64,000 bases of DNA from Megaustenia siamemsis (GCA_032433765.1 JAVIAB010000025.1:33534782-33598781), one strand, 5' to 3'; shown: positions 20,531 to 32,162, numbered from the stretch's first letter. Translations and numbers: made by a program. The notes: generated by a model not told the origin, from the letters alone.

Positions 20531-21072
20531 ACGTACTCAAAAAACCTAAATCAAGAATAATAAATGGAGATGGATTGGACTCACACTAAGAAAACCTGAT
20601 GTTAGCACAGCAAGGCAGGCACTGTCATGGAACCCACAGGAAAAAATAAAGTCAAGAATGTGCAAGAATACATGGAGATGAGAAGTCAGGAAAATAATCA
20701 ACAGCGCTGGCCCAGGCTGGAGAGTAAAAGTAAAAGAAAGAGACCCCGTCACGACAAGTGGCGTATAGGGAATATGGTGTTAGTGACCATACATTTTACT
20801 GACCTTCGGCACATGATTTTTGGGGTAATATGGTCGGTATCACGCCCGTGCCGCTTCAATTTCCCAGCAAAAATCAGGTATCCATTTAAGGTTGGGTGAA
20901 CCCGGAAGCCGTCGGCTGGGATCGAACCACTACCTCTTGTCCTTTCCAAACTGGAGAGAAGTAGTGAAAAATGTCCTAGTAGAGATTAGGGCTGGATGGA
21001 GAGACCAAGTCTATGACCTATGTTCAAATAAAGGATCAAAAGGTCTTTGATTGATTGATTGATTGATTGATT
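20531..21072 (+). mobile_element. L-E-like LINE 3' end, split by SINE-A
   Basis: It encodes WRWIGLTLRKPD, ARQALSWNPQEK and, after the SINE, NWREVVKNVLVEIRAGWRDQ and VYDLCSNKGSKG, followed by a (GATT)n tail at 21048-21072. The block order matches L-E (WIGHTLRKP, QALFWNPQ, WKVFVEDLCS), but the residues differ enough to call it a separate subfamily. It is 5' truncated and dead. Confidence 0.8.
20725..20950 (-). mobile_element. SINE-A copy 6, truncated in the tRNA part
   Basis: A minus-strand copy that ends in the anticodon-side region (cttgtccttt) and so lacks the A box. The B box has one inserted base (gtggttcgatccc). The target-site duplication ctggagag lies at 20717-20724 and 20951-20958, inside the L-E-like LINE. 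Confidence 0.9.
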
Positions 21073-21074
21073 GT

Positions 21075-21205
21075 TAAGGTTCACGCTTGGCACTGAAGAC
21101 AATTTTAACAGAAGAAGCTAAAGGTCCGAAACACTTACTCCATGTGAACCCTTCAGATGATCAGATTGCCTCCTGCTGCGAACCTCTGTATAAAGAGTTT
21201 CATAT
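21075..21205 (+). mobile_element. L-F-related fragment
   Basis: It shares gatgatcagatygcc and tgcgaacctctgtataaaga-like blocks with 16000-16095. It is too short to give a domain. The 29-bp array starts inside its right end. Confidence 0.6.
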
Positions 21206-22020
21206 AACTGAAGGGCTAAGTAAGAGTTTCCTATAACTGAAGGGCTAAGTAAGTGTTTCCTATAAATGAAGGGCTAAGTAAGAGTTTCCTATAACTGAAG
21301 GGCTAAGTAAGAGTTCCTATTACTGAAGGGCTAAGTAAGAGTTTCCTATAACTGAAGGGCTAAGTAAGAGTTCCTATTACTGAAGGGCTAAGTAAGAGTT
21401 CCTATAACTGAAGGGCTAAGTAAGTGTTTCCTATAACTGAAGGGCTAAGTAAGAGTTTCCTATAACTGAAGGGCTAAGTAAGAGTTTCCTATAACTGAAG
21501 GGCTAAGTAAGAGTTCCTATAACTGAAGGGCTAAGTAAGTGTTTCCTATAAATGAAGGGCTAAGTAAGTGTTTCCTATAACTGAAGGGCTAAGTAAGTGT
21601 TTCCTATTACTGAAGGGCTAAGTAAGTGTTTCCTATAACTGAAGGGCTAATAACTGAAGTAAGTGTTTCCTATAACTGAAGGCTCTAAGTAAGAGTTCCT
21701 ATAACTGAAGGGCTAAGTAAGTGTTTCCTATAACTGAAGGGCTAAGTAAGAGTTCCTATTACTGAAGGGCTAAGTAAGTGTTTCCTATAACTGAAGGGCT
21801 AAGTAAGAGTTTCCTATAACTGAAGGCTAAGTAAGAGTTTCCTATAACTGAAGGGCTAAGTAAGAGTTTCCTATAACTGAAGGGCTAAGTAAGAGTTCCT
21901 ATAACTGAAGGGCTATAAGAGTTTCCTATTACTGAAGGGCTAAGTAAGAGTTTCCTATAACTGAAGGGCTAAGTAAGAGTTTCCTATTACTGAAGGCTAA
22001 GTAAGTGTTTCCTATTACTT
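21195..22020. repeat. 29-bp minisatellite, about 28 copies
   Basis: The unit is gagtttcctataactgaagg then gctaagtaa. Variants gtgtttcc and gagttcc, and ataac versus attac, occur in a mosaic order. The first unit overlaps the L-F-related word tataaagagtttcatataac. Confidence 0.95.
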
Positions 22021-22192
22021 AGTTGTGTATTGCTATTTTCGGTATCCATCATGACATGTTTTGAAATGACATCCAGGATGTCACTGAGATATAAAAATAA
22101 TGAAACATTAGTTTCAATGGGTTTGATGTTCGGAAAAGTTGAAAACCACTGCTTTGATTTACATCATGAAAACCCGGAAACCACTTTTTTAT

Positions 22193-23335
22193 TCTTCTTT
22201 CCTTTCTAATTTGCCTTACAGCGTCCAGGGGAGATATAATATTGCGGTCTTTTGCTTTTTCTGTTAGCTTCTGTTTGCTGTTATGTTTCCTGGTGTTTCT
22301 AATATTCCAACGATACAGCTTTTTCGTGGTCGGCATTTGTGTCTGGTGTTCACGCAACGTTTAATTTAAGGCTCGTTGTGTTGTGTTTTGATCACTCTGC
22401 TTTATCACGTGGCCAAACCATTTCATCTGTTGTTTCCTATATATTCTATGGCGGGGGCTATTCCTAGCTTTTTTCTCTCAGTTCTTCATTTCTGATCTTG
22501 TCTCTCAGACTGTTTCCTGTCATTCGTCTAACACGTTTCATCTCTGTAGAGATTATTTTTCTTATTGTTCTTGCATCTAGGGTCCAGGACTGGCATTGTT
22601 AGCACACCGTTGGGATGAAGATTGTATTGTAGAGTGACCATTTTGCCTCCACAGTTATTTCCTTGTTGGACAATAGTGGTGATGGCTGTCCGATGATTGG
22701 ACAAGCTTTGTTGTACCTTGAGTCTATTTCTGCTGTTTGTGAATTGTTGTTTGTCACTAAACTTCCTAGGTATTTAAATTCATCTATTTGTTTTAATTGT
22801 CTGCCGCCTTTAGTTATGTTGATGTCCTGCTTCTCTTTTGCAATATTCATATCCTCTGTTTTAATAATGTTGATTTTCATGTTATAATTTGTGCCCTTGC
22901 TGTTGAGTCTATTTAAGTGTTCTTGTAGGTCTTCTATTGTTTCATGTATTAGTGCCTGATCGTCTACGAATAGAAGCTTGTTGATCTCCTCTGTCTCTGA
23001 TGGGTTGGCTAACTTGCATATATGGTCCATGTATGTAACAAACAGTACAGGGGGATAGTACGCACCCCTGTCTGACACCTGATCTAACTTCGAAGTGGTC
23101 TGTGTAGCCTGCTGCTGTTATGACCCTGCAGCTGCTGTTGATGTAGAGACTTTTAATAAGGTTGGTTAGATGTTGGCTTACTCCGTATGTTGTTAGTATC
23201 TCCCACAGTTGTTCTCTGTTTACTCGGTCGAATCTCCTGGTCAATGAAAGTTATGTACAAATTGTGTTCTGTCGCCTTTTCCGCTAGCTGTTTTAATGCG
23301 AATAGAGCGCCAGTACACCCTTCCCGTGTGTTTTT
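22193..23335 (-). mobile_element. L-B LINE, longest RT segment of the family
   Basis: Minus-strand order: CTGALFALKQLAEKATE, NLYITFIDQE (start of RT motif A), a shift, FDRVNREQLWEILTTYGV, then SLYINSSCRV, HFEVRSGVRQGCVLSP (motif B), FVDDQALIHET (motif C, Ala changed to Val), KYLGSLVTNNN and the usual tail to the YISPLDAVRQIRKER-like end. At least four frameshifts occur. Its 5' end (23335) abuts cggaccccgtttgagaatcg, which looks like unrelated flank. Confidence 0.85.
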
Positions 23336-23999
23336 GCGGACCCCGTTTGAGAATCGCTTAACTGTAGTTCTTTTCAGTAACCTCTGATACATTAAAGTTG
23401 TATAAAAACTCGGCTAAAACGAACCGACGAACTACAGTCCCCCCAACTGGTAATCTAGCACGGAGCGCTACTGGCGGTCTCTTTAGAGGTTGTCTGGTTG
23501 TTTGTCTACCACCAGGGCTCCAACACAAGCTCTCGTGCGCTCTATAAATAGCTTCAATTTCTCCATCGCACGTGCAATAGATCAGTTGAGCTTTAGTAGA
23601 AGCGATCGAGTGCTTCTATTTAATGTTCGTGATTTCTTTGATGTTCAAAGTGGTGTATTTTACTGGTGAGTTATCTGTTCTTTTAATCCTAGTTTTTAGC
23701 ATTTGTTTTCTTGACGCTGGATCATTGATTTGAAGTTAATCAAATTACTATCCCATTGCTGTTATCCCGCGCATATTTTAATGGACTTATCAGAAGTGAT
23801 CGTATGTTTTTCCGAACTTAAAATTGTTAATTTTCATTTTGTTTTTGATTTTCGAAGTACTACGACTCCGCAAGTTTTTGCGTTTCGTTGTGGATATTTC
23901 CGGGTTATTGTTATTGCCAGTATTGTTATTGTTAATTATTACTTTACTCTTGTTATTTTAGTATTACTGTAATTTACTATTATCTATTTTAAACAATCA
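23336..23999. other. Unassigned stretch with a possible core promoter
   Basis: Not matched elsewhere in the window. It contains tctataaatagc at 23541 (TATA-like), atcagttgag at 23581 (initiator-like) and ctggtgagt at 23662 (splice-donor-like). The spacing is longer than usual, so a promoter is only a possibility. No coding frame is credible. Confidence 0.3.
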
Positions 24000-24210
24000 T
24001 CGTTGTTTTGGCCATGTAATGAGAAGAGAACAACTGGAAAAATTGAGGGTCGAAGAGATAGAGGGAAGCAAAGAGAAAAGATAAAAGCTTAAGAATGGCT
24101 TGGCAGAAGTTCAACATCAGAAAGGATAAATAACTGTCGAGATCGAAAATTGTGGAGAGACATGATCACCTACGCCAGCAGGCACGGTACTTGATGATGA
24201 TGATTATCTA
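24000..24210 (+). mobile_element. L-C LINE 3' stub
   Basis: It starts at FGHVMRREQLEK, with an internal deletion removing YIVTTG, then RDRGKQREK, and ends RDRKLWRDMITYASRHGT and gatgatgat. It is about 200 bp long and 5' truncated. Confidence 0.85.
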
Positions 24211-24286
24211 TTTTATTATTTTAGTAAATTATATAATAATTATAATATAATTTTACAATAATTATCAGTATTGTAATTATCACTTT

Positions 24287-24418
24287 ACTATTATCACTTT
24301 ACTATTATCACTTTACTATTATCACTTTACTATTATTACTTTACTATTATCACTTTACTATTATCACTTTACTATTATCACTTTACTATTATCACTTTAC
24401 TATTATCACTTTACTATT
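24287..24418. repeat. 14-bp array, about 9 copies
   Basis: The unit is actttactattatc. It abuts the 5' end of the next L-C copy. Confidence 0.95.
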
Positions 24419-24419
24419 G

Positions 24420-25197
24420 TTATAGTAAGGTATGCTGATGATACAGTCTTAATCGCTAAAAGTGAAAATGAGTTACAAGAAATGTTGGACATTATAGTGA
24501 AAGAAAGAAAAAATAAAGGACTCAGCCTTAATAGCAAAAACACAGAGGTAATGGTAACAACAAAGAAAACAGCATCACCTCAGTGCAAAATAAAGACAAG
24601 TGGAACAATATTAAAACAGGTAAATGAATTTAAATATTTGGGAACTTTGTTACCTCAGACGGAAGATGTACAAAAGAGGTGAGATGCAGAATGGTTCAGG
24701 CAAAAGCAGCTTTCCAAAAAATTAGGAAGATACTATGCAATCCATTTTTGACAATAGAAACAAGAAATAGAGTTCTTAAATGTTATGTAGAGCCAGTCTT
24801 TACATATGGATGCGAATCATGGACAACAGACAAGAAAATAACTGGAGTCTGTGGAAATGTGGTTTTACAGAAGAATGTTGAGAATACCATGGGCAGCTAA
24901 GAAGAGTAATGGAGATATTCTGAAAGAGGCCAAAGCAAAAAGAGAGCTAATTTCCAATATTAGGAAGAAACAATCATCATTTTTTGGTCATGTAATGAGA
25001 AGAGAACAACTTGAATATATTGTAACAACAGGAAAAATTGAGGGATGAAGAGATAGAGGGAAGCAAAGAGAAAAAATACCAGACTGCTTAAGAGAATGGC
25101 TTGGCAGAAGGTCAAGAACAGAAATGATAAATAACTGCCGAGATCGAAAGTTGTGGAGAGACATGATCACCTACGCCAGCAGGACCGGTACTTGATT
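24420..25197 (+). mobile_element. L-C LINE fragment with YADD box
   Basis: It begins at the RT motif C, VRYADDTVLIAKSENELQEM, then KGLSLNSKNTEVMVTTKK, ILKQVNEFKYLGTLL, a shift at about 24670, VQAKAAFQKIRKILCNP, RVLKCYVEPVFTYGCESW, a shift at about 24850, WFYRRMLRIPWAAKKSN, AKAKRELISNIRKKQSSFFG, HVMRREQLEYIVTTGK and KLWRDMITYASRTGT. It is one of the best-preserved L-C tails in the window. It lacks endonuclease and most of RT and is dead. Confidence 0.9.
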
Positions 25198-25516
25198 CTT
25201 TCATCCGTTCAACGATTGCTCTTCTTACTAAAAAGACGTTAAGATGACGTAGTTCCGTGGTTTTATAGCTGGCTGCGACATCCACGCCTTTCGGACTAAA
25301 ACATCCGACATTAGCACAACGTTTATTGCGCGGTCTTGTCTTCCGTCTACGGTTCCTGCTTCCCTGATCAAAATTGTTACAATGTTTCCATGGTGGAGAT
25401 ATGAAGTAGGGTTTTAATCAGTTATGGTTCATTGATATTGACACAAGCAGTCACTGGCCACGTTCATCTCATGCTCTGAGTTTTAAAGTTCACAGAAATA
25501 ATATTTCCTACTTTAG
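25198..25516. other. Unassigned stretch
   Basis: No repeat partner or domain recognised. Possible unique sequence. Confidence 0.4.
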
Positions 25517-26494
25517 TCCTATTCTATTATTTCTCCTACCTTGTACTATTCTATTATTTCTCCTACCTTGTACTATTCTATTATTTCTCCTACCTTGTAC
25601 TATTCTATTATTTCTCCTACCTTGTACTATTCTATTATTTCTCCTACATTGTACTATTCTATTATTTCTCCTACTTGTACTATTCTATTAGTTTTCTCCT
25701 ACCTTGAACTATTCTATTATTTCTCCTACCTTGTACTATTCTATTATTTCTCCTACCTTGTACTATTCTATTATTTTCTCCTACCTTGTACAATTCTATT
25801 ATTTCTCCTACTTGTACTATTATATTATTTCTCCTACCTTGTACTATTCTATTAGTTCTCCTACCTTGTACTATTCTATTATTTCTCCTACATTGTACTA
25901 TTCTATTATTTCTCCTACCTTGTACTATTCTATTATTTCTCCTACCTTGTACTATTCTATTATTTCTCCTACCTTGTACTATTCTATTAGTTCTCCTACC
26001 TTGTACTATTCTATTAGTTCTCCTACCTTGTACTACTCTATTAGTTCTCCTACCTTGTACTATTCTATTAGTTCTCCTACCTTGTACTATTCTATTATTT
26101 CTCCTACCTTGTACTATTCTGTTATTTCTCCTACCTTGTACTATTCTATTAGTTCCACTACCTTGTACTATTCTATTAGTTCTCCTACCTTGTACTATTC
26201 TATTAGTTCTCCTACCTTGTACTATTCTATTAGTTCTCCTACCTTGTACTATTCTATTATTTCTCCTACCTTGTACTATTCTATTATTTCTCCTACCTTG
26301 TACTATTCTATTATTTCTCCTACCTATTCTATTCTATTAGTTCTCCTACCCTGTACTATTCTATTAGTTCTCCTACCTTGTACTATTCTATTAGTTCTCC
26401 TACCTTGTACTATTCTATTATTTCTCCTACCTTGTACTATTATATTATTTCTCCTACCTTGTACTATTCTATTAGTTCTCCTACCTTGTACTAA
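25517..26494. repeat. 27-bp minisatellite, about 36 copies
   Basis: The unit is tactattctattatttctcc then taccttg. A main variant (attagttctcc) occurs in runs, e.g. 25985-26085 and 26150-26250. Frames rich in YYSIISPTL arise from the 9-codon period. Confidence 0.95.
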
Positions 26495-26606
26495 TCAGAA
26501 GGAAATATAACACATTGCTTTGTCACTGATAATTTAGTTGATTAACATATTTGTACCTTTGCATGAAAATAAAATAAACTTCGTCTATTATATATATATA
26601 TATATT

Positions 26607-27757
26607 AAAAGTGAGTAATAGTAGCTGTATCTCAAAGTGAGTAATAGTAGCTGTATCTCAAAGTGAGTAATAGTAGCTGTATCTCAAAGTGAGTAATAAT
26701 AGCGGTATCTCAAAGTGAGTAATAATAGCGGTATCTCAAAGTGAGTAATAATAGCGGTATCTCAAAGTGAGTAATAGTAGCTGTATCTCAAAGTGAGTAA
26801 TAGTAGCGGTATCTCAAAGTGAGTAATAATAGCGGTATCTCAAAGTGAGTAATAATAGCGGTATCTCAAAGTGAGTAATAGTAGCGGTATCTCAAAGTGA
26901 GTAATAATAGCGGTATCTCAAAGTGAGTAATAGTAGCGGTATCTCAAAGTGAGTAATAATAGCGGTATTTCAAAGTGAGTAATAATAGCGGTATCTCAAA
27001 GTGAGTAATAGTAGCGGTATCTCAAAGTGAGTAATAATAGCTGTATCTCAAAGTGAGTAATAGTAGCGGTATCTCAAAGTGAGTAATAATAGCGGTATTT
27101 CAAAGTGAGTAATAATAGCGGTATCTCAAAGTGAGTAATAGTAGCGGTATCTCAAAGTGAGTAATAATAGCGGTATCTCAAAGTGAGTAATAATAGCGGT
27201 ATCTTAAAGTGAGTAATAATAGCGGTATCTCAAAGTGAGTAATAGTAGCTTTATCTCAAAGTGAGTAATAATAGCGGTATCTCAAAGTGAGTAATAATAG
27301 CGGTATCTCAAAGTGAGTAATAATAGCGGTATCTCAAAGTGAGTAATAATAGCGGTATCTCAAAGTGAGTAATAATAGCGGTATCTCAAAGTGAGTAATA
27401 GTAGCGGTATCTCAAAGTGAGTAATAGTAGCTTTGTCTCAAAGTGAGTAATAGTAGCGGTATCTCAAAGTGAGTAATAGTAGCGGTATCTTAAAGTGAGT
27501 AATAATAGCGGTATCTCAAAGTGAGTAATAGTAGCGGTATCTCAAAGTGAGTAATAGTAGCGGTATCTCAAAGTGAGTAATAATAGCGGTATCTCAAAGT
27601 GAGTAATAATAGCGGTATCTCAAAGTGAGTAATAGTAGCTGTATCTCAAAGTGAGTAATAATAGCGGTATCTCAAATTGAGTAATAGTAGCGGTATCTCA
27701 AAGTGAGTAATAGTAGCTGTATCTCAAAGGGAGTAATAGTAGCTGTATCTCAAAGTT
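26607..27757. repeat. 26-bp minisatellite, about 44 copies
   Basis: The unit is aaagtgagtaataatagcgg then tatctc, with agta/aata and gcgg/gctg variants. The length is nearly invariant. A (TA)n run at 26588-26606 precedes it. Confidence 0.95.
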
Positions 27758-27970
27758 TAAAAAATATTAAAATGTTTGCTGATAAGGAATGAAAAATGGA
27801 ATTTCCCCAAACTCACAGATTCACCAATCTTTGATCAATTTTGTTATTAAGAGTACTAACCACTAAACCAACACCTATACATACACTTAGACTTTAGCTA
27901 AACATACTACGTTTTGTGTTGCCACAAGTTGGAACCACTTCCATAAGATATCAGTTGAATATTATTTTTT

Positions 27971-28179
27971 TTCGTTCGCCAGCTTTTACCTCTGACGAAG
28001 TCCCTAGAGACAAGGAACTGAATTTTGCGTGTTAATCCGTTTTTCCCTGGCAGCCGTGTGCACAGGGGTCCCTCGCCTCACAGGCCGATAACTCCGTCTT
28101 CTGAGGTACTCATATTATTTTTTCCGTCGATGAGTAATTGACGTTTCAAGCCGCGTCTCGCTGAGTTACGCCTCTTGCC

Positions 28180-28230
<51 letters not shown>

Positions 28231-28328
28231 AATCATAAATAAAAATCCCAACCGGTGCAGCCGGGATTTGAACCCACAACCTCTCTGCTTCGAGGCCGGC
28301 GTCTTGCCTCGAGACCAACCAGTCCCCC
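27971..28328 (-). mobile_element. SINE-C copy 1
   Basis: On the minus strand it starts gggggactggttggtctcga with the B box gggttcaaatccc (near 28270), then (GA)n-rich sequence and a 200-bp body ending near ttcgttcgccagc. It aligns over its whole length with 47954-48285. The (GA)n at 28181-28219 is an expansion specific to this copy. Confidence 0.85.
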
Positions 28329-28518
28329 AGTTTTAAGAATGAGGGAAGTATACTAGCCTCAGGATATCTTCACCCAAGGAAGCTGCAACATTGTCAAGAC
28401 TGTAATTAAAATGCCACTTTGTGATGAAAACAAACAGTCGTGGATTACATACCACTTCTAGTGACCCACGGGGAGTATGATGTTAAGCTCATATTTTTCA
28501 GTACCCATATTGTGTAAA

Positions 28519-28678
28519 GGGAGCCGCGATAGCTCAGTGGTTAGTGAACTGGACTACAAAGGGCAAGAGGTAGGGTTCGATCCCAACCGACGACTTCCGG
28601 TTCACCCAGCCTTTAATGGGTATCGGATTTTTTTTCTGGTAAAGTAATGCGGCACGGGCGTAATACCGACCACATTAC
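28519..28678 (+). mobile_element. SINE-A copy 7, 3' truncated
   Basis: Perfect A box (tagctcagtgg) and B box (ggttcgatccc) with the acceptor-like gggagccgcga. The copy stops at ccacattac and lacks the last 90 bp and the palindromic tail. Confidence 0.9.
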
Positions 28679-28936
28679 AGAGACATGTTTTGAATGGGAC
28701 CAAGTAAAAATAGCTGTTTTCTTCTTGTCGTTGTTGCCTTCAGTTAGTGGTCAGGTAAAAGGTCAGTTCTTTATCTCTCACTTGAGTCTATTTTATTAGG
28801 ATATAGAGAGGCATGGGAATTTGCTTCTCATGACGACTACCGTGATCTGGTACTTATGTTCACTTCACGGTCAGTAGAGATAATTTAATAACTATTGTTT
28901 CATAAGTCGTGATATACACTACTATATACATTTACA
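28679..28936. other. Unassigned stretch
   Basis: Nothing recognised. Confidence 0.4.
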
Positions 28937-29322
28937 GTTTCCTTCCTTCCTTCCTTCCTTCCTTCCTTCCTTCCTTCCTTCCTTCCTTCCTTTCTTCCTT
29001 CCTTCCTTCCTTCCTTCCTTCCTTCCTTCCTTCCTTCCTTCCTTCCTTCCTTCCTTCCTTCCTTCCTTCCTTCCCCTTCCTCCTCCCCTCCCCCTCTCCC
29101 TCCTCTCCCTCCTCCCTCCCCCTTCCTTCCCTCCCTCCCTTCCTTCCTTCCTTCCTTCCTTCCTTCCTTCCTTCCTTCCTTCCTTCCTTCCTTCCTTCCT
29201 TCCTTCCTTCCTTCCTTCCTTCCTTCCTTCCTTATCCTTCCTTCCTTCCTTCCTTCCTTCCTTCCTTCCTCCTTCCTTCCCTTCCCTTCCTCCTCCTCCT
29301 TCCCTTCCTTTCCCCTTCATCC
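28937..29322. repeat. (CCTT)n polypyrimidine microsatellite
   Basis: About 90 CCTT units with a C-rich interruption at 29073-29135. It is strongly strand-asymmetric. The FLPSFLPS-type frames and the minus-strand EGRKEGRK frame are not genes. Confidence 0.95.
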
Positions 29323-29563
29323 TCTAAAGAGACACTGAAACAGTTTAAAATAGAGTCCAACTACTTTGCCGTGTGATCTACATGTCCCATGCCATTGGTT
29401 ACTCCAGGCTTGAAGTAAAAGCGCTGTTGTTAAACATGTACTTTTAGTTAAGCGCAGATAACAAGAGCCGTGGGTACTGGATACCGGGTCTAGGTGTCAG
29501 CTTAAATAAATAATAACAATAACAATTGATATTTGTCTTTAGACATCGCGTTTGTTATGGGAG

Positions 29564-29569
<6 letters not shown>

Positions 29570-29648
<79 letters not shown>

Positions 29649-29650
29649 CA
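29570..29650. repeat. Compound (AT)n-(AG)n microsatellite
   Basis: About 19 AT followed by about 15 AG units. Confidence 0.95.
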
Positions 29651-29727
29651 TTCTGCCACGCTTCACCACAAATGTACACAATGCAAGCTGCGACCCTACA
29701 CCACATACGCTAAATGTCAATCAATCT

Positions 29728-30122
29728 GTACTCATCATCATCATCGAGTGCCGTCTCCGCAACGAATGTTGGCTACCATGGAGCGCCATTCTGCTCTGTC
29801 TCTTGCTTTGATAGTCCAGGTTGTCATAGGCTGGTTTGTCCATCTATTAATGTTACTCGTCCATGTTAGTCTTGGTCTGCCTCTGTCTCTTTTACCTTGT
29901 ATTTTCCCCTCCAGGATTACTTTTATAAGGCTGTTGCCCAAAAATCGCATTTGTCTGGTTTGAATTGTGTTTAGTAGTTCTCTTTTCATTTTTAGTTGTT
30001 TTAAGACTTCATCGTTTGCTTTCTTTTCTTTCCATCCAATTCTACTACTAATCTTCTATATATCCACATTTCAAAGGCTTCAATTCTCTGTTCTGTTGTC
30101 TTGTCCAATGTCCATATTTGTA
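29728..30122 (-). mobile_element. L-A LINE fragment
   Basis: Minus-strand L-A tail: WTLDKTTEQRIEAFEMWIY-type segment, NDEVLKQLKMKRELLNTIQT, RQMRFLG, a deletion over the GHVKRH block, then VILEGKIQGKRDRGRPRLTW, TSNINRW and EWRSMVANI, ending in catcatcatcatcg. It is 5' truncated and dead. Confidence 0.85.
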
Positions 30123-30183
30123 GTGCCTTTACTATTATTAATTCTTCTTTTATTATTACTTTTTGGTATTACTGTTATTATTA

Positions 30184-30512
30184 ACCATGGGCAACAAAGA
30201 AGAGTAATGAAAACGTTCTGAAAGTGGCCAAAGACAAAAGAGAGAACGAATTTCCAAAATTAGAAAAGAAACAATCATTATTTTCTGACATGTAATGAGA
30301 AGAGAACAACTGGAATATATTGTAACAACTGGGAAAATTGAGAGATGAAGAGATAGAGGGAAGCAAAGAGAAAAGATACCAGACGGCTTAAGAGAATGGC
30401 TTGGCAGGAGGTCAACAACAGAAATGATAAATAACGGTCGAGATCGAAAATTGTGGTGAGACATGATCACCTACGCCAGCAGACATGGTACTTGATGATG
30501 ATTATTATGATT
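30184..30512 (+). mobile_element. L-C LINE fragment
   Basis: It starts at PWATKKSNENVLKVAKDKRE, then IRKETIIF, RREQLEYIVTTGKIE, and ends RDRKLW and MITYASRHGT with gatgatgat. Frameshifts near 30240 and 30350 and a TGA in the IEG segment break it. Confidence 0.85.
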
Positions 30513-30565
30513 ATAACAATTTTTGTTAATACTATTGTTAGTTAAACATTTAATGTCATTATTAT

Positions 30566-31551
30566 TACTATTCTTCTTCGACCTTTCAGCTCCCTGTGGA
30601 GCATAGGTCTTCAACAAACACTTTCAGCTCCCTGTGGAGCATAGGTCTTCAACAAACACTTTCAGCTCCCTGTGGAGCATAGGTCTTCAACAAACACTTT
30701 CAGCTCCCTGTGGAGCATAGGTCTTCAACAAACACTTTCAGCTCCCTGTGGAGCATAGGTCTTCAACAAACACTTTCAGCTCCCTGTGGAGCATAGGTCT
30801 TCAACAAACACTTTCAGCTCCCTGTGGAGCATAGGTCTTCAACAAACACTTTCAGCTCCCCGTGGAGCATAGGTCTTCAACAAACACTTTCTGCTCCCTG
30901 TGGAGCATAGGTCTTCAACAAACACTTTCTGCTCCCTGTGGAGCATAGGTCTTCAACAACACTTTCAGCTCCCTGTGGAGCATAGGTCTTCAACAAACAC
31001 TTTCTGCTCCCTGTGGAGCATAGGTCTTCAACAAACACTTTCAGCTCCCTGTGGAGCATAGGTCTTCAACAAACACTTTCAGCTCCCTGTGGAGCATAGG
31101 TCTTCAACAAACACTTTCCAAGTCGTTCTGTTTCTTGCCATTCTTTTAAGATCATTCCATGTCTTCCCATCATCTTCCTCTCTGCTTCTGTCTGTCTTCT
31201 CCAAGAATATTTTGGTCTTCCTCTTTGTCTTTTTCCTTGCGGATTCTAAAAAAAGGGCCTGTTGTGTAATACTCTCAGTTGGTTTCCGCAGTGTGTGTCC
31301 TATCCAGCGCCATCGTCTTCGCTGTATCTCTTTATCCACTAGTATTTGACTGGTTCTTTTCCATAATTCTATGTTAGTGATTTTGTCCTGCCATTTCCAT
31401 CCTTTTATTCTCCATTAATGAATGTCTGTATCTTCGTGATTGCCATTTATATTGTTCTCCATGTTTCACAGCTATATAAGAGAACTGACATAGCACTGAG
31501 TTGAGATTTTAAAATTTTGCATTTAGTCTAAATTCTTTGGATTTCCATATG
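30566..31551 (-). mobile_element. L-E LINE fragment with expanded terminus
   Basis: On the minus strand it runs from a KSKEFRLNAKF segment through CETWRTI and WKWQDKI-type blocks to DKEIQRRRWRWIGHTLRKPT, ESITQQALFLES, KTWNDLKRMARNRTTWKV and FVEDLCSTGS. It then enters fourteen tandem 38-bp copies of its own last codons and a GAAGAAG-type tail. It is 5' truncated near 31551 and dead. It is closely related to the unexpanded copy at 41751-42608. Confidence 0.9.
30588..31118. repeat. 38-bp array of the L-E terminus, 14 copies
   Basis: Same unit as at 3235-3424. Starts run from 30588 to 31081 at 38-bp spacing with one 1-bp deletion (near 30957). Variants are only ttcagctcc versus ttctgctcc. The array lies between the L-E body and its tail. 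Confidence 0.95.
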
Positions 31552-31957
31552 ACCCTCCGTGCAACGAATATTTTTTTTACTATTACTGCTATTATAAATA
31601 ATATTATTACTATCTCTATTACGGGATGCATAGTTGGAAATAGGAATCTGAAGACGGGGAAGAAAAAATACAACAAATAAACAAATAATAATTGTAACAA
31701 TTAACCTATAAAGGTATTTACTGGAGATAGTGATTCTGTTTTTGGATTGCTCTGGGGAAAATCGTATTTGTAAAAAGTCGTCAGTCGAAGTGTTCGTTAC
31801 ACGGGGTTAATGAGTTAATGGATCATCAAAGCTTGGGATTGTGTCCGTGCTTCCAGGCTGTGACAGGAGAGTAATGGAAGACTGACCTACCACTTTTGTC
31901 ATCCGGGTAGCTCAGTAGAAATGGACATGTTTACATCTGTTCTGTTTTGTTTAAACC
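31552..31957. other. Unassigned stretch
   Basis: AT-rich. No recognised repeat or domain. Confidence 0.4.
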
Positions 31958-32105
31958 TGGTGGAATCGGTTGTCTAGTAGCTACCGACGTTCGGTGGGCC
32001 TGTGTTCGATTCCCGCTGGAAACAGTTTGTGAATTAATTCGTGGTTTGGGGGGGGGTGGGGACAGATAACCTTGCGGTCCACCCAGCCGCTGGGTACCAG
32101 GATTC
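31958..32105 (+). mobile_element. SINE-E-like fragment
   Basis: tRNA-like head with gttgtctagtagctaccgac and B box ctgtgttcgattcccgctgg, the same B-box context as 46733-46900. A G-rich run follows at 32047. Confidence 0.6.
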
Positions 32106-32162
32106 ATACTGCAGACAAATGATAAATGAATATTATTATAGAAGAAAATTTCTGATGTGATA

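Noticed and set aside
28909..29376. FLPS-repeat and GRKE-repeat proteins
   Set aside because: Pure (CCTT)n microsatellite translation; the same at 45901-46397.
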